The position numbers and the translations under genes are program-made. A DNA stretch of 64,000 bases from Marsupella aquatica (Eukaryota; Marchantiophyta): NCBI GenBank assembly GCA_973895155.1, contig OZ316892.1, positions 30,566,001 through 30,630,000 on the forward strand, read 5' to 3'. Of this stretch, positions 44,283-55,724 are shown in pieces. Under the pieces are notes generated by a model that did not search any database, was not told where the DNA came from, and saw only the letters and a list, made by a program, of their open reading frames with translations. Position 1 is the first letter of the stretch. Every line of letters starts with the position of its first letter.

Positions 44283-45266
44283 ATGGCAACATTGGAGAAA
44301 TTGCATTTTCAGGCCCTTTCAGTAGATGGCAGCAACTACCTAACGTGGTCAGTAGATGCATAAACATATTTTGCATCACTGGAACTCGAAGATACTTTGA
44401 TAACTGATAATAATCTGACACTACAACAGAAGGCTAAGGCCGTTTTCTTATTACGCCAGCATTTGGCTCCTCCACTCAAAACCCAATATATGAACGAGGT
44501 CAACCCACGCCTACTATGGGATAAATTAAAATCAAGATTCGACCATATGCGCGAAGTCTGGCTCCCAGAAGCCCGCCGTGATTGGTATAACCTGCAAGTG
44601 ATGGACTACACATCAATAGCCAGCTACAACAGCGCATTATTTAGAATCACATCCCAATTGGAGTTGTGTGGCCATCCGGTCCCTAATGCAGATATGATTG
44701 ACAAAACACTAAGCACATTCCCAGAAGCAAATATAGCCCTCGGTACACAGTACAGAAATATGAGATTTACAGTCTACTCAGACCTCATTGCACATTTACT
44801 GGTAGAAGAGAAGCAGCAGACCGTTGCCCTGCAGAACGCTAGAAAACGACCTGCAGGATCAGCCCCACCACCACAAAAACCAGAAACAAATTATAATATG
44901 AGAAACCAAAGGGGACGAGGCAGATCAAGAGGCAGAGGCGAATATCAAGACAGAAGCAGGAATCAAAATCCCAGAGGCCGAGGAAATCGTTTTTCATACA
45001 ACTCATAGGGTCGAGGAGCAAGCGGCCGAGACAGCAGACGAAACACCCCACCTGATAACATCAGAGAAGATAGGCTGTGTTACCAGTGTGGTAAAATAGG
45101 ACACATAAAGAAGAACTGTTGGGCATCAGACCAAGCAGCTAAACGACATACAAAAGCAAGGGCCCAATTAAAGCAAAATCCAGAAGGCAACTATATGGAG
45201 ATGGAGGAAGACTTAGCTAACTATCAGGACCCGGAAGAAACACCTACACAACAACCTGAAGAATAG
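44283..45266 (+). pseudogene. copia-2 gag with nonsense codons
   Basis: The ATG at 44283 starts MATLEKLHFQALSVDGSNYL, typical of copia gag. In the same frame a TAA occurs about 26 codons in (just before TYFASLELEDTL), a TAG at 45006-45008 and another TAG at 45264-45266. Between them gag continues (LLWDKLKSRFDHMREVW; RG-rich RGRGRSRGRGEYQDRS), then the CCHC knuckle CYQCGKIGHIKKNC (45078-45119). The longest uninterrupted piece is 44397-45008. Gag packages the element RNA; this copy cannot make it full length without readthrough. Confidence 0.9.
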
Positions 45267-45275
45267 GAGACCCAT

Positions 45276-48200
45276 ATGGTAACACCAACATCAATACACA
45301 CCTCATTAGATGACCCCAACCTTGGGATAATTGACAGCGGAACATCACATACAATTCTTAAAGACAAGAAGTACTTCCACAGTATCACCCCATCTACACG
45401 ATCAATGACCACAATTTTGGGTATAAACCAGATAGAAGAAGGTAAGGGAGCCGCAACAGTGACATTCCCACAAGGAACAGTTATTGATATTGATGCAGCA
45501 ATCTTTGCCCCACGAGCTACTCGAAATTTGATAAGCTTTCGGGACGTAGTCGCTAATAAATACCAACTGCGAACGGCAAAGACAGATGAAGAGGACACAC
45601 TACAAATTTTGGAGATTACCAATGATGGAACCAATATTAAAGAGACATTACCACTCATACCCCCCGGTCTCTATGCGACTCAAATTACTGTAAATTATTC
45701 TACAACTGAATCATCAGAAATAACACACCTATGGCACTACCGACTGGGACACCCAGGAGTAAATATGTACCAGAGAATTATCAAGGACTCCAGAGGAATC
45801 CCACAAGGAGTCAACCCATCCACAATGAAACAACAATGCTTAGCCTGTTCTCAGGGGAAGCTGATTACAAGACCACCAATACCGAAGACGATCCATGCTA
45901 TCCCAAATTTTTTGGAACACCTGAACGCAGATGTATGTGGGCCAATACACCCACCCAGTGGACCGTTTAAGTACTTCCTGGCCATAATTAACTCATCGAC
46001 TAAATGGTTACAAGTATCCCTCCTTTCTAGTCGAAACTTAGTCTTTGCACGAATCTTAGCCAATATATTAAAACTTAAAGCACAGTTCCCAGAAAATCCA
46101 ATCCGGAAACTGAGAGTGGATGGAGCAGGGGAATTTACCTCCAAAGCATTCGATGATTTCTGTTGGACGGCGGGAATTGACACAGAATACTCAGTTCCCT
46201 ACATCCATTTTCAAAACAGAATTGCCGAATCTATTATAAAGCGTATCCAAATGATTACTCGACCACTCCTACTGAACTCCAAGTTACCCCTCTCCGCATG
46301 GGGACATGCAGTCCTCCACGCCACCACATTGCTGAAGTACAGGCCCTCAGCGTTTAATACCAAAACTCCACACCACTTAGCGTTCGGATTACCCCCTGAC
46401 CTGTCACATCTGCGCGTCTTTGGATGCAAAGTGATGGTCCCCATCCTTGGGCCAAAGCGCACTAAAATAGGACCTCAAAGACAGGAAGGAATCTACGTTG
46501 GCTACGACTCCTCATCCATAATCCGTTACCTGGAACCGACCACTGCAGACCTATTTAAAGCCAGATACGCAGACTGTCACTTCTATGAAGATTCATTCCC
46601 CCAGTTACTTACAGAAAAACCATTGACGAGGGATACACCTCCACAAAGCATAAATTGGAACAATCGAAACTTACTCAACCAGGACCCGCGAACGAAGCGA
46701 GCGGATGAGGAAGTCCGCAGACTACTACACCTCCAAGAAATGTTGGACAAGATCCCCGACGCCTTTAATGATGCAGCCAACGTTACAAGATCCCATGTAG
46801 AGGCAGCAAACGTACCAGCTCGAGTACAACCTGCCACAAAATCAGCAATGGAGACCACGGCAAAGAAAAAAAGAGGTAGGCCACCAGAATCTAGAGACTC
46901 CCGACCACGCCAGAGACTCCCTCATCAGGTACTACCTGAAACCACGATGCATGCTATTACTAACAAACCAGATAGATCTGACGTACCAGATAATGAAGAA
47001 ATGGCCATCCCGTACCAATACACCGGACAAATCTATAAAAGACCCAACACTGTCGTTGATGCACAATTTGCCTATCACATAGCTCAGCAAATATCAACTG
47101 ACACTCCGGACCCCCTAACCATTAAAGAAGCACAAGGAGGTCGGATTGGCCACTGTGGCAAGAGGCCATTAACACTGAAATGGATGCATTGATCCGTAGG
47201 CATGTCTTTGGCCCGTTAAAACAAGTCCAACCTAACAATGATTACACAGACAGCAGATTCACATTTGTCAGAAAGAGAAATGCCAAAGGAGATGTCATTA
47301 GATACCGTGCACGCTTAGTAGCGAAAGGCTACACTCAAATCCCGGGAAGGGATTATGATTTGACCTATTCACCTGTTATGGATGTGACTACATTCAGGTA
47401 TCTTATAGCTTTCTCTCGAAAACACCAACTCTGTAATATACTAATGGACGTTGTAACAGCGTACCTATATGGAGTACTAGACTCCGAAATTTTCATGAAA
47501 GCCCCAAAAGCACTACTCGCAAGAGTGACAGAACATGTCCAAGGGAAACATTTCCAGAACTTGAGTAAGGACATGAAGTCGGGAATACGACAGATTGTAC
47601 CAGATGAGAAGCTCAAAGGCCTAGTGTTGAGCAGTGGCAACACAAATAAAGATCCACTCCAGCACCCCAGAAAAAGTGGGACTGGACAGCAGGCGTTTGC
47701 TGTGCAAGTCCTGAAATCCATCAACGGGTTAAAACAAAGTGGACGCATCTAGTACCAGAAGTTTAAAACTGAGATGCAAACCCTTGGATTTATCAACAAC
47801 GATATCGCACCGTGCATATTCATCAAACACATCGATACAGAATTCGTCATCCTCGCCCTATACGTCGATGATGTCAACTTATTTGGTACTCCAAGACTCT
47901 TACGCAAAACTATTAATACAATGAAGAGTATTTTCGAGATGAAAGAAATTGGAGAGCCGACATACTGCTTAGGACTACAATTTGAATACCTGCAAACTGG
48001 CACATTTATTAGTCAATCAACCTATACCAAGAAGATCATTCGACAATTTCATATGCACAATGCATATCCTGTGTCCACACCCATGGAGATGCGGTCATTG
48101 GACACAGCTAAGGACATGTTCAGGCGACGACAGGAGAATGAACCAGCCCTTGACTCGGATAAGCCATACCTATCAGCCATTGGCGCCCTTCTCTACCTGG

Positions 48201-48892
48201 CAAACAATACAAGACCGGATATCTCCTTCGTAGTAAGCTTACTGGCACGACACAGTGCACATCCAACTATTCGGCATTGGAACGGCGTGAAAAGGGTATT
48301 CCGCTACCTTCAAGGCTCAATAGATATGGGCCTTTTCTTCCCAAACGACAACCCAGATGAACTCATCGGTTATGCAGATGCGGGGTACCTCTCTGACCCA
48401 CAGGACTCGAAGTCACAGACTGGCTACGTTTTCCTGCAAGGGAGAACTGCCATATCCTGGAGGAGTACAAAACAGAGCATGACCACAACCTCCTCGAATC
48501 ACGCAGAAGTCATCTCTCTCTATGAAGCATGTCGTGAGGCGATATGGCTCCGCAGTATTATCAACTATATCCTGAAACAAACAGGCAAAACAATATTGAC
48601 CAAACCAACAATTATTTACGAAGACAATAAAGCATGCGTCGACCAAATTGTTGCAGGCTACATGAAGACAGATCGGACCAAACATATTGATCCAAAATTC
48701 TTTTTTACGCACGAACAGAGTGGAAACCAGATCCAAGTGAAGTGGATCCGTTCACAAGACAATTGCGCCGATCTTTTTACGAAGCCCTTACCTGCGGGAC
48801 CCCATCGACAGCACGTTACCGCCATCGGAATGTGTCGACTCTCTACCCTGCTTTCCCCCACTGCCGACGCACCCCACCAAGCAGATGCTTGA
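45276..48892 (+). pseudogene. copia-2 pol (protease, integrase, RT, RNase H), one frameshift and one nonsense
   Basis: 45276-47192 carries protease DSGTSH (45333), the integrase zinc region LWHYRLGHPG...CLAC (45730-45850), and a core with ADVCGP, RVDGAGEF and RIAESIIKRI. At about 47140 the frame must change: WPLWQEAI-type sequence reads in the frame of 47180. RT runs from there (RYRARLVAKGYTQIPGRDYDL; LNGLKQSGRI region) to a TAG at 47750-47752, where copia RTs have Trp. It resumes in the same frame (47774-48892) with LALYVDDVNLFG, the intact catalytic YVDD. RNase H has EDNKACVDQIVAG and TKHIDPKFFF. Stop at 48890-48892. Confidence 0.93.
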
Positions 48893-49289
48893 AAAACGAA
48901 ACGAGGACTTTGGAATTTGGGTTTCGACCTTTCCCCCCAACACCTCCCTGTTTACCAAATACCCGACCTAAGCTATACACATATACCTCCGACTTTACAC
49001 CATTACTTCGATTCAATTAACCGTTCGGGCATAAGACATTATACTTTTAGACATAGTGAACTACTCTTACTCTAAAGTTACCCTAAATTTTAACATACCT
49101 TAGAATTTAACAGGATAATTCATCATATAGAACATACATTTTATGGACCACAAATTCTAATGATGGTAGTACTCTTCCTTGAGAAGAAAGCAGCAAGTTT
49201 TAATGAGGCTACATCAAAAGTGGATTCCATTTTACACTAGGGTTAAAAGTGTGGTTACTTGACACCCCGTCCAATTAACCAAGGGGAAG
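48893..49289 (+). other. copia-2 3' untranslated region and polypurine tract
   Basis: AT-rich untranslated sequence after the pol stop. It ends with AAGGGGAAG (49281-49289) at the LTR border. No gene seen. Confidence 0.7.
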
Positions 49290-49429
49290 TGTCATAAACC
49301 ATAGTTTACTTTAACCCTAGACTAGAGTAGGTTAACCTTAACCCAATATGTTAACCTCTTAGGACTATATAAGTCCTTGATATAATGGAAGTGTGTGGAA
49401 GATTACAATCATCTACTTTGTTTACAACA
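49290..49429 (+). repeat. copia-2 3' LTR
   Basis: 140 bp, identical to the 5' LTR. Followed by the AAAAT target duplication. Confidence 0.95.
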
Positions 49430-49729
49430 AAAATCATCTTTTCTTGCCTCGTGATGAAGGGATGAGTTCTGGGGATTGAAACATTCCATGGCTTCCTGAT
49501 TCTCCCCCTAGACCATTTCAGGAACGTTTCTCGATTCACTATCCCACTCCACAAGATCCATCGGCGAATATTGATTGGAAAGTTGAAGTGCGCACTAGGG
49601 AGTTCCTTGGGCGTGTTGATTTCCACGACACAAATTGTCTAGGTCCTTCTTCCTTAGTTCCAGCTTGAAGACTTCTGAGTCAATCATATTCCCAATTTTG
49701 CACATTTGGTTTTTAGCAAGATCGCTATA

Positions 49730-50230
49730 GAGCGAAATCAGGGGTGGACGATGAATGTGGATCTTTGTGCAATCTTGGATCTTGAGAAGGACGCCATAGT
49801 TTTGAGTAGCGCCCGACGCTAACATGGGCAGTCATATTGCAGAGACGATCCCTCAGACTCTAAGTTTGGATTGAGTTAGCCATAGTGACATTGAGTTCAT
49901 ATTCGTCAGTGAGGATTTTCCATTGTATTACCCTTAGACAAGCCGGTCGGCAATATGTTCAACGATCCTGGATCTTGAGAGGGGAAGATCTTGGATCTTT
50001 AGATAGGAATGATTGGGTTTGAGTAGCGCCCGACGCTTGTGTGGGCTGTCGATCATCCCAACAATGTAGAAGCATGGATGATCCCTCAGACTCTCAATTT
50101 GTTTTGAGTTTTTAGCCATCGAAGGTTATTTTTGTCGATTATCTCTCAACTTAGTCTTACAATTATAATTTTCCATTGTATTACCCTCGAACAAGCTGGT
50201 CGGAAATATGTTAAGCTTTTCAGTAAATGA
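49730..50230 (+). repeat. Roughly 220-260-bp tandem duplication with GCGCC motifs
   Basis: Two diverged copies in tandem. Both contain TTGAGTAGCGCCCGACGCT (49803 and 50020), GATCCCTCAGACTCT (49848 and 50090), and ATTTTCCATTGTATTACCCT followed by ACAAGC-GGTCGG-AATATGTT (49915 and 50169). The GCGCC motif is shared with 42913-43251, linking both sides of the copia-2 insertion. Confidence 0.75.
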
Positions 50231-50700
50231 ATGACTGTGTTTTCTGAATAAATTTGGTGTTTTGCGAGCACAGTAAGTTGTACATAATTATTTTCCTCAC
50301 AATAAACGCACTTTAATATCTATGTGGAAGCCGGAGTATGCATTGCCATCCTCATTGGTTTAAATATGACTTTGTTTTGGACACACCCTAAACCCTAAAT
50401 TTTTGGAAGACAGCACATGGGATACTTTGTATGTTTTTGAGGGATTTCAAGTAGTTGACTTCTTAATCTTCACCAAAAGTAGAAACTTCGCACCAAAATC
50501 CTGTCTCATAAACATAAGGGGCAAGTCCAGTATGCACATATGGACAGTAGTGATTTTAGGAATATTCTATCTTACATGTTATCTTGGCAATCTTTGTGTG
50601 TCTTGTTCTCAAACATTTTTCCTGTTTAGTTTTTGTTGTTTCCTGTTTCCTTTTTACTATTTACTGTCACGGTCGTTATACCCATTTTTTCCCTGGCCAG

Positions 50701-52743
50701 GAGAGCAAGACCGATTGGGCTCATGTATTCAAAATGAGTACCAATGGCCCAGGTTTTGGTGTCGATATTCTCAGACAGATGAAGAGTAGAGGTGAGCTGG
50801 AAGGAGCATGGGTCAGTTCTGATGTGATGCGGAGAATAAGCACTGGGTGGCTGACATTCAGCGCCCATGTGTACGACCATAATTATAGGTCCCTTTGTAC
50901 CATCTTCACTTGTGAGCTCCGTGCGGAGGACTCCTTATCTCTCAAAACCGCACGGAGACATATGATTAATTGAAGTTGCCTCTGATCATGATGTGCATGA
51001 CCCACTCATTGGAGGATTTATTGCCGATAATGCCAAGGCTGGATGGATTGCCATTTGGAATGTTTTTTTTGGAGGGGTCCATCACCCAGAGAAGGAGCAC
51101 AGTAACGCCTTTCACTTTGCTCAATCTCTTTGTCGGCACACATTGGAGGGTATTCGGGAAGATCGTCGTCAGGAGCACTATAAAATGTGGGAAAGGCTGA
51201 GAACAACACCAACATATGTTCAGGCATACCGAGTTGCCGACGAAATCCATCGTTGGTGGAAGGAAGGCAACTGCTATGCTGGGAAATTGAAATCTCTCCA
51301 AGGATGGATATCTTGGTGGGTAGTGAGGTGGAGGTAGTGGGGGAACTTCATCCGCGTAGTAAGTGTCCTATTTCCTTTCTCTTTGATGTCATTGTTTTTT
51401 GCTAGCGACCTCGCTAGCATATCAGGTCCATTTCTGATGGGGGACTTTTTTGCAGACGCAAACCGCAATGGAGTCAGCCTTGATGCCAAATTGTACTGGA
51501 GCGGAATCAATCCATGCATCCATGAGATCCTGCCAAATGAAGAAACTAGTGGGATTGATTGAAGCATGTGAGGTGGACCAGAATTGTGCTGTGGAGCAAA
51601 TTGCTGCATTTACTGCCTATAGTGAAGGTGTTCACAGAGGCCAGGGGCCGACCATTTTTGAGTTAGGATGTAGGAACGCCGATGCTATGGGATCAATGGA
51701 TGCTTACGAAAAGGCAGCAAATCCTTTGCTTGAGTCTTCAGCTAAGTATGAATTCTATAGAACAATACCATTACATGGGGATATCCGAACAACATCCATG
51801 AAGAGGAAAGGGAAAGCTTCAGCTACAATCCATGAGAATGACTCCCACAGACATGACAAAGTGTCACGCACAACAACTTCTCCTTTAGGTCTAAAAAGGT
51901 GTAACCTCTATCCTGAATTTTGCTTCGTCAATGTTTTGGAGACTTCTGCGGATCCAGAAATAGCAAGGAACACAACTTTGGGAACTCATATCGGAGGTTG
52001 CTCTCCTGGAGTTATCCATATTTCAAATGACGATGGTGATGATGCAAGTCATAATGTCAATGATACCAAGCAGATGGGGACTCAACCTTTGCGTGATGTC
52101 GGGGACGACCATCGGGATGCCCCCCAAAGGATCCCTTCCATCCAAGAGGTTGATGTTTCTTATGGGACCTAGCATCTCAGGCGGAGCGGTAGAGGTGTTG
52201 GACCTGTTTGCAACGGGTCGGTTGACCGAAGCGTTTTTGGAAGAGATGAATGTAGAAATCTCATCAAGGAGACTGGATGTAAGTCCACGTAAGGGGGTAT
52301 TGTTGGAGTTGCCATTCACGGGTTGCGATTATTGTCTCCACATTGCCAATTGTTGTACTTTTGTCCTAACAATAAATGTCACAAGAGCCAAGGACACAGA
52401 ACTCTAGCTCAACTACCCCCCCCACCCGAGTCGCTCAAGGTTCAATGTGGGACTTGCCTCTCCCATCCCAAGATAGATTTTTTGCTGGGATTAGGATTCC
52501 AGATCAGTGGACTGTCCTATGTTGATGCAAAAGAAGTTGGGGAGTTCTCCTCCCCCAACCGGGTCGACCTACGAATTGATATTAACTCATTCCCCAAAAA
52601 AATCAATCTAACTAATGTGGACCGTTGGTTGAAAACCTTAAATGGTAAGGGTGCACAGCAACGTTTCAGCAATACTCCAGAGTTGCTCAAGCGCATTGTT
52701 TCCGCTACACAAGAGTACATGACAGTTGTCGGAAATGAGAAGG
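50701..52743 (+). pseudogene. Transposase-like gene, multi-exon and broken
   Basis: A good 3' splice site (TTTTTTCCCTGGCCAG) ends at 50700. The following exon reads ESKTDWAHVFKMSTNGPGFG and continues to a TGA at 50971-50973. A frame change leads to DPLIGGFIADNAKAGWIAIW and AFHFAQSLCRHT (50993-51337). That order, Asp in ADNAKAG followed by a FHFAQSL block, resembles the second Asp/His region of MULE-type DDE transposases. A second acceptor (GACTTTTTTGCAG, ending 51457) starts an exon to 52172. After a further frame change comes a Cys-rich stretch CPNNKCHKSQGH...VQCGTC (about 52355-52465). Reading ends at a GTAAGT donor (52744). Function is inferred from weak similarity. Confidence 0.45.
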
Positions 52744-52969
52744 TAAGTACCGGAAATGGATGGGGTTGGAGATACTTGATCGTCACTCACGAGACTGATT
52801 CACAAGTTCCGCACACATTGTCAACAGCTTGCATGAGAACTAATGAGTTATTTACCACTAAATATCTTATAATACTGTCCTATATGTCAACCAGGTCCTA
52901 TTGGGGGGTCCTCCTTGGGCATTTATTGCTATCATGTCAAAATACTCACACTCATAGGTAGTTTGGTTT

Positions 52970-54155
52970 CCGCCACCAGAAATGTAGATTCTGCTTGAAA
53001 CTACCTTCAACTCACACACTCTCAACTCTCATCCTTCTCCCATAAAACCCAAATATTCATAGTTGTCACCTATGAACCATCTTCCTTTCCTACCCTAATC
53101 AATGACCTTAGTACTCACTTAAACTTCTTTCATCCCCAAGTCTAACCGATGAGTCTTGACTCGCCTCAAGCTCCTGCCCAAGATCTTCAACCACACATCT
53201 CTAACTTGTGACCAACTCAATGTCTAAGCTTTCTCTTATCACTAAAAAACATTATTAATAACACAACTTCAAAATGCACAATCTTCCACCTCTCAACTTC
53301 AATATAACAAATGCCAAGGCCTTAGATCTTCATCCACTTCTCCATTGGAGCACAATCAACAACCTAGCTTCCTTCAACATAGGTGCATGTACACATCAAG
53401 GTGTGATTTCAAAGTAAAAGCATTTTACTACACACACAATGAGGTTCATACATGGCACAAACTCCCCATCCAAGCACTACTCCTCAAGCTAGAGCAAGTA
53501 TGTGCAAGAACACAATGGAAGAAAGGACATTGGCCTCAAGGAAAACTTCACTTCTTATACAATTCCTACTAGGCTACTACCCCACAAAGTCCAAAATAGT
53601 GGTGTGCACCAAGGCCCAAGTCCACAAAGACCAAGGACCAGGTAGCCCACCAAGGACCAAGGACCAGGTAGTAGATAGCCCACCAAAGACCAAGGACCCA
53701 AGTAGCTCGGTCTTTGGTGAAGTCTTTGCCACCTACCTACATAGTTAACTTTTAGCTATGGTAATTTCATGTTTTTACCTTTTCTCTAATATCTTGGAAA
53801 TTTAAAAATATAATGGCTTGAATTATTTTCCTATCCATTGCTATAAGATATTTTCCCTATATTTTGACATCAAAATTTATTTATAGCTATAACTCCTCAA
53901 CCCTAAGCCAAATTATTATTTTTAGAACATATATTTTCTTGCCCAAGTAAGGTCTAGTTTTGGGTCGGAGGATTCCTGAAATGGTGTCATCCGAGGTGTC
54001 ATCATTTCAAAAATATATATTTTTAAGTCCAAAAACTCATAAGAGGCCATATAAACCTTCTCTAACTACTATTTTAACTCTTTATCTACCTTGGACTAAG
54101 GGAGAAAGCACTCCACTACTATAAATTTATTGTTTTTTGGTTTTTTAGAGGTCTC
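52970..54155 (-). repeat. 3' LTR (partial boundaries) of a second gypsy element
   Basis: On the minus strand a purine tract AAGAGGGGGGC (about 54162-54172) is followed by TATGTGAGACC, so the LTR probably starts TGTGAGACC at about 54155. It runs left through a TATA-like GTATAAGAAG (53551-53560). The far edge is uncertain. It contains GGTCCTTGG-type repeats at 53615-53735 upstream of the TATA, the same layout as the solo LTR at 36866-38814, although the terminal sequences differ. Confidence 0.55.
53615..53735 (-). repeat. GGTCCTTGG minisatellite in the gypsy-2 LTR
   Basis: On the minus strand, diverged repeats of GGTCCTTGGTCCTTGGTGGGCTA, related to the 27-bp unit at 37796-37955. Confidence 0.8.
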
Positions 54156-54278
54156 ACATAGCCCCCCTCTTAAGTGTGAAGCGTCCCCGCAAACACTAGA
54201 ACTCTTGATTATGATATTTTTTCAATCGATCATAGTGCACCCGCACGGGGAACACTTCTCCAGTCAAGGTAGCAACCT

Positions 54279-55004
54279 TTACAGACCCATTGGCATGCAA
54301 AGTTTGAACAATATAAGGTCCCAACCACCTGGTGTGAATTGAAGCTTGCCTGGAAAGTGGGCAAACCTGCTGTCATACAACAACACCATGTCACCTGCAC
54401 AAAAATTGATTGGTCGCAATTTGTTGTCATGGTATATCTTGGTTAACCCTTGCTTGTGCTTTAAGTTCTTGTTGGCCTCTTCTCTGGTCTCCTCCAATGC
54501 CTCCAATTGATAAGCTCTCTCCATCAAACTTTTATCTTCCTCCATGCGCTCCTCCATCGTCACCCTTAAGGTTGGCACCTCAAACTCCACCGGTACCAAT
54601 GAATGCTGCCCAAAAACCAAGTAATAGGGACTATGGCCTGTTGTAGTTTTGAATGCCAAATTATAGGCATACATCGCTGAATGAAGCTTGTAGTCCCAAT
54701 CTGTAAACTTATGAGCTGCAACGGTTTTGTTCAAAATCTTGCCAATGATGCCATTAGCCCTCTCTGTGAGACCATTTGCTTTAGGGTGATAAGGTGTGGT
54801 CTTGCGGTGTTTCACTAAGTAGTGATTAGTGAGTTCTTCCACCACCTCATTCAAGAAATGAGCTCCCCTATCACTCACCAACTCTAAGGGTGAGCCAAAC
54901 CTTGTGAAAAGTTGTTCATACATAAACCTGGCTGCTGTCCTTGCATCATTCTTGACTGTAGCTCTAGTCTCCACCCTAAACTTAGTAACATAGTTAGTAG
55001 CCAA
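54279..55004 (-). pseudogene. Ty3/gypsy integrase C-terminal fragment
   Basis: Retroviral-type integrase core: VSDRGAHFLNEVVEEL (second Asp) and TTPYHPKANGLTERANGII (Glu), then the SPYYLVFGQHSLVPVEFEVP region typical of plant gypsy elements. A C-terminal DMVLLYDSRF...FPGKLQF-GP-like GGW segment follows. The upstream part (first Asp, RT, gag) is missing: similarity stops at about 55022, where the GTGTACATTTGG minisatellite begins. Adjacent to the purine tract and LTR on its 3' side. Confidence 0.85.
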
Positions 55005-55026
55005 GATGATATAATCAGCCTATTCA

Positions 55027-55330
55027 TTAAAAGTGTATTATTATTTGATTTATGTACATTTGGGCAATGAAAAATGTACTATTGGGCTTGGAAAAGTGTA
55101 CATTTGGGGATAGAAAAGTGTACAATTGGCCTAAAGAGTGTACATTTGGGCAATGAAAAGTGTATATTTGAACATCAAAATAGGTACATTTGGCCTAGAA
55201 AGTGTACATTTGAGTGAAAGAAACATACATTTGGCTTAAAAAGTGTAAATTTAAGTGCATTTGGTATAGAAAGTGTAACTTTGAGTGCAACAAAGTGTAC
55301 ATTTGGCCTAAAAAGTGTACATTTTCCTAC
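55027..55330. repeat. AT-rich minisatellite, GTGTACATTTGG family
   Basis: About a dozen degenerate copies of AAAGTGTACATTTGG(C/G)CTA spaced 20-30 bp. Could be subterminal repeats of the element to its right. Confidence 0.85.
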
Positions 55331-55724
55331 CAACTCTTATTATAATCATTTAAAAGAAAGGAATGAATAGAAAAATAAATTTAATTATGCAAAAAAGCAA
55401 ACATTCATATTCATAACGATCAAAAGTTTAGAAACTGAGGAGATAGTATAACTAACACTCAATGGCATGGTCTCACATTAAAACTATTAGAATAGTAAAT
55501 AACTAGTACGTAAGTTACTATGTTTGAATGAGTGACTATCTTACATAAAAACTAGTCACTATCTATTTAATTATTATAGCTTCTAACAACTAAGTCTACT
55601 TGTCCATCCTTTGAAGATAACTTTGGACAGTTTGTAGAACATTTTGAGGAATCTTCAAACCTCTGCCCGCCATGTTTTCTTCTTTCATTCTAGATTTAAA
55701 ACCATATATTGCAGAATTTGCATA
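55331..55724. other. Non-genic AT-rich stretch
   Basis: No open frame of interest and no recognised repeat. Confidence 0.4.

Larger units (their letters stand above)
43657..49429 (+). mobile_element. Ty1/copia retrotransposon with identical LTRs, coding-defective (copia-2)
   Basis: LTRs of 140 bp at 43657-43796 and 49290-49429 (TGTCATAAACC...TTTACAACA) are identical base for base by eye. Target duplication AAAAT lies at 43652-43656 and 49430-49434. The primer-binding-type sequence CGTTATCAGCACGACT (43797-43812) abuts the 5' LTR. The purine tract AAGGGGAAG (49281-49289) abuts the 3' LTR. Internal order is gag, protease, integrase, RT, RNase H. copia-3 is a decayed relative. Confidence 0.97.

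Noticed and set aside
45006-45266. Programmed stop-codon readthrough between gag and pol of copia-2
   Set aside because: Two TAGs plus an earlier TAA and a later TAG in RT are better explained as nonsense mutations. Copia normally uses a single frame, and I saw no readthrough context.
47130-47190. Programmed -1 frameshift in copia-2 pol
   Set aside because: No X-XXY-YYZ slippery heptamer and no obvious downstream structure at the frame change. A one-base indel near GCACAAGGAGG is simpler.
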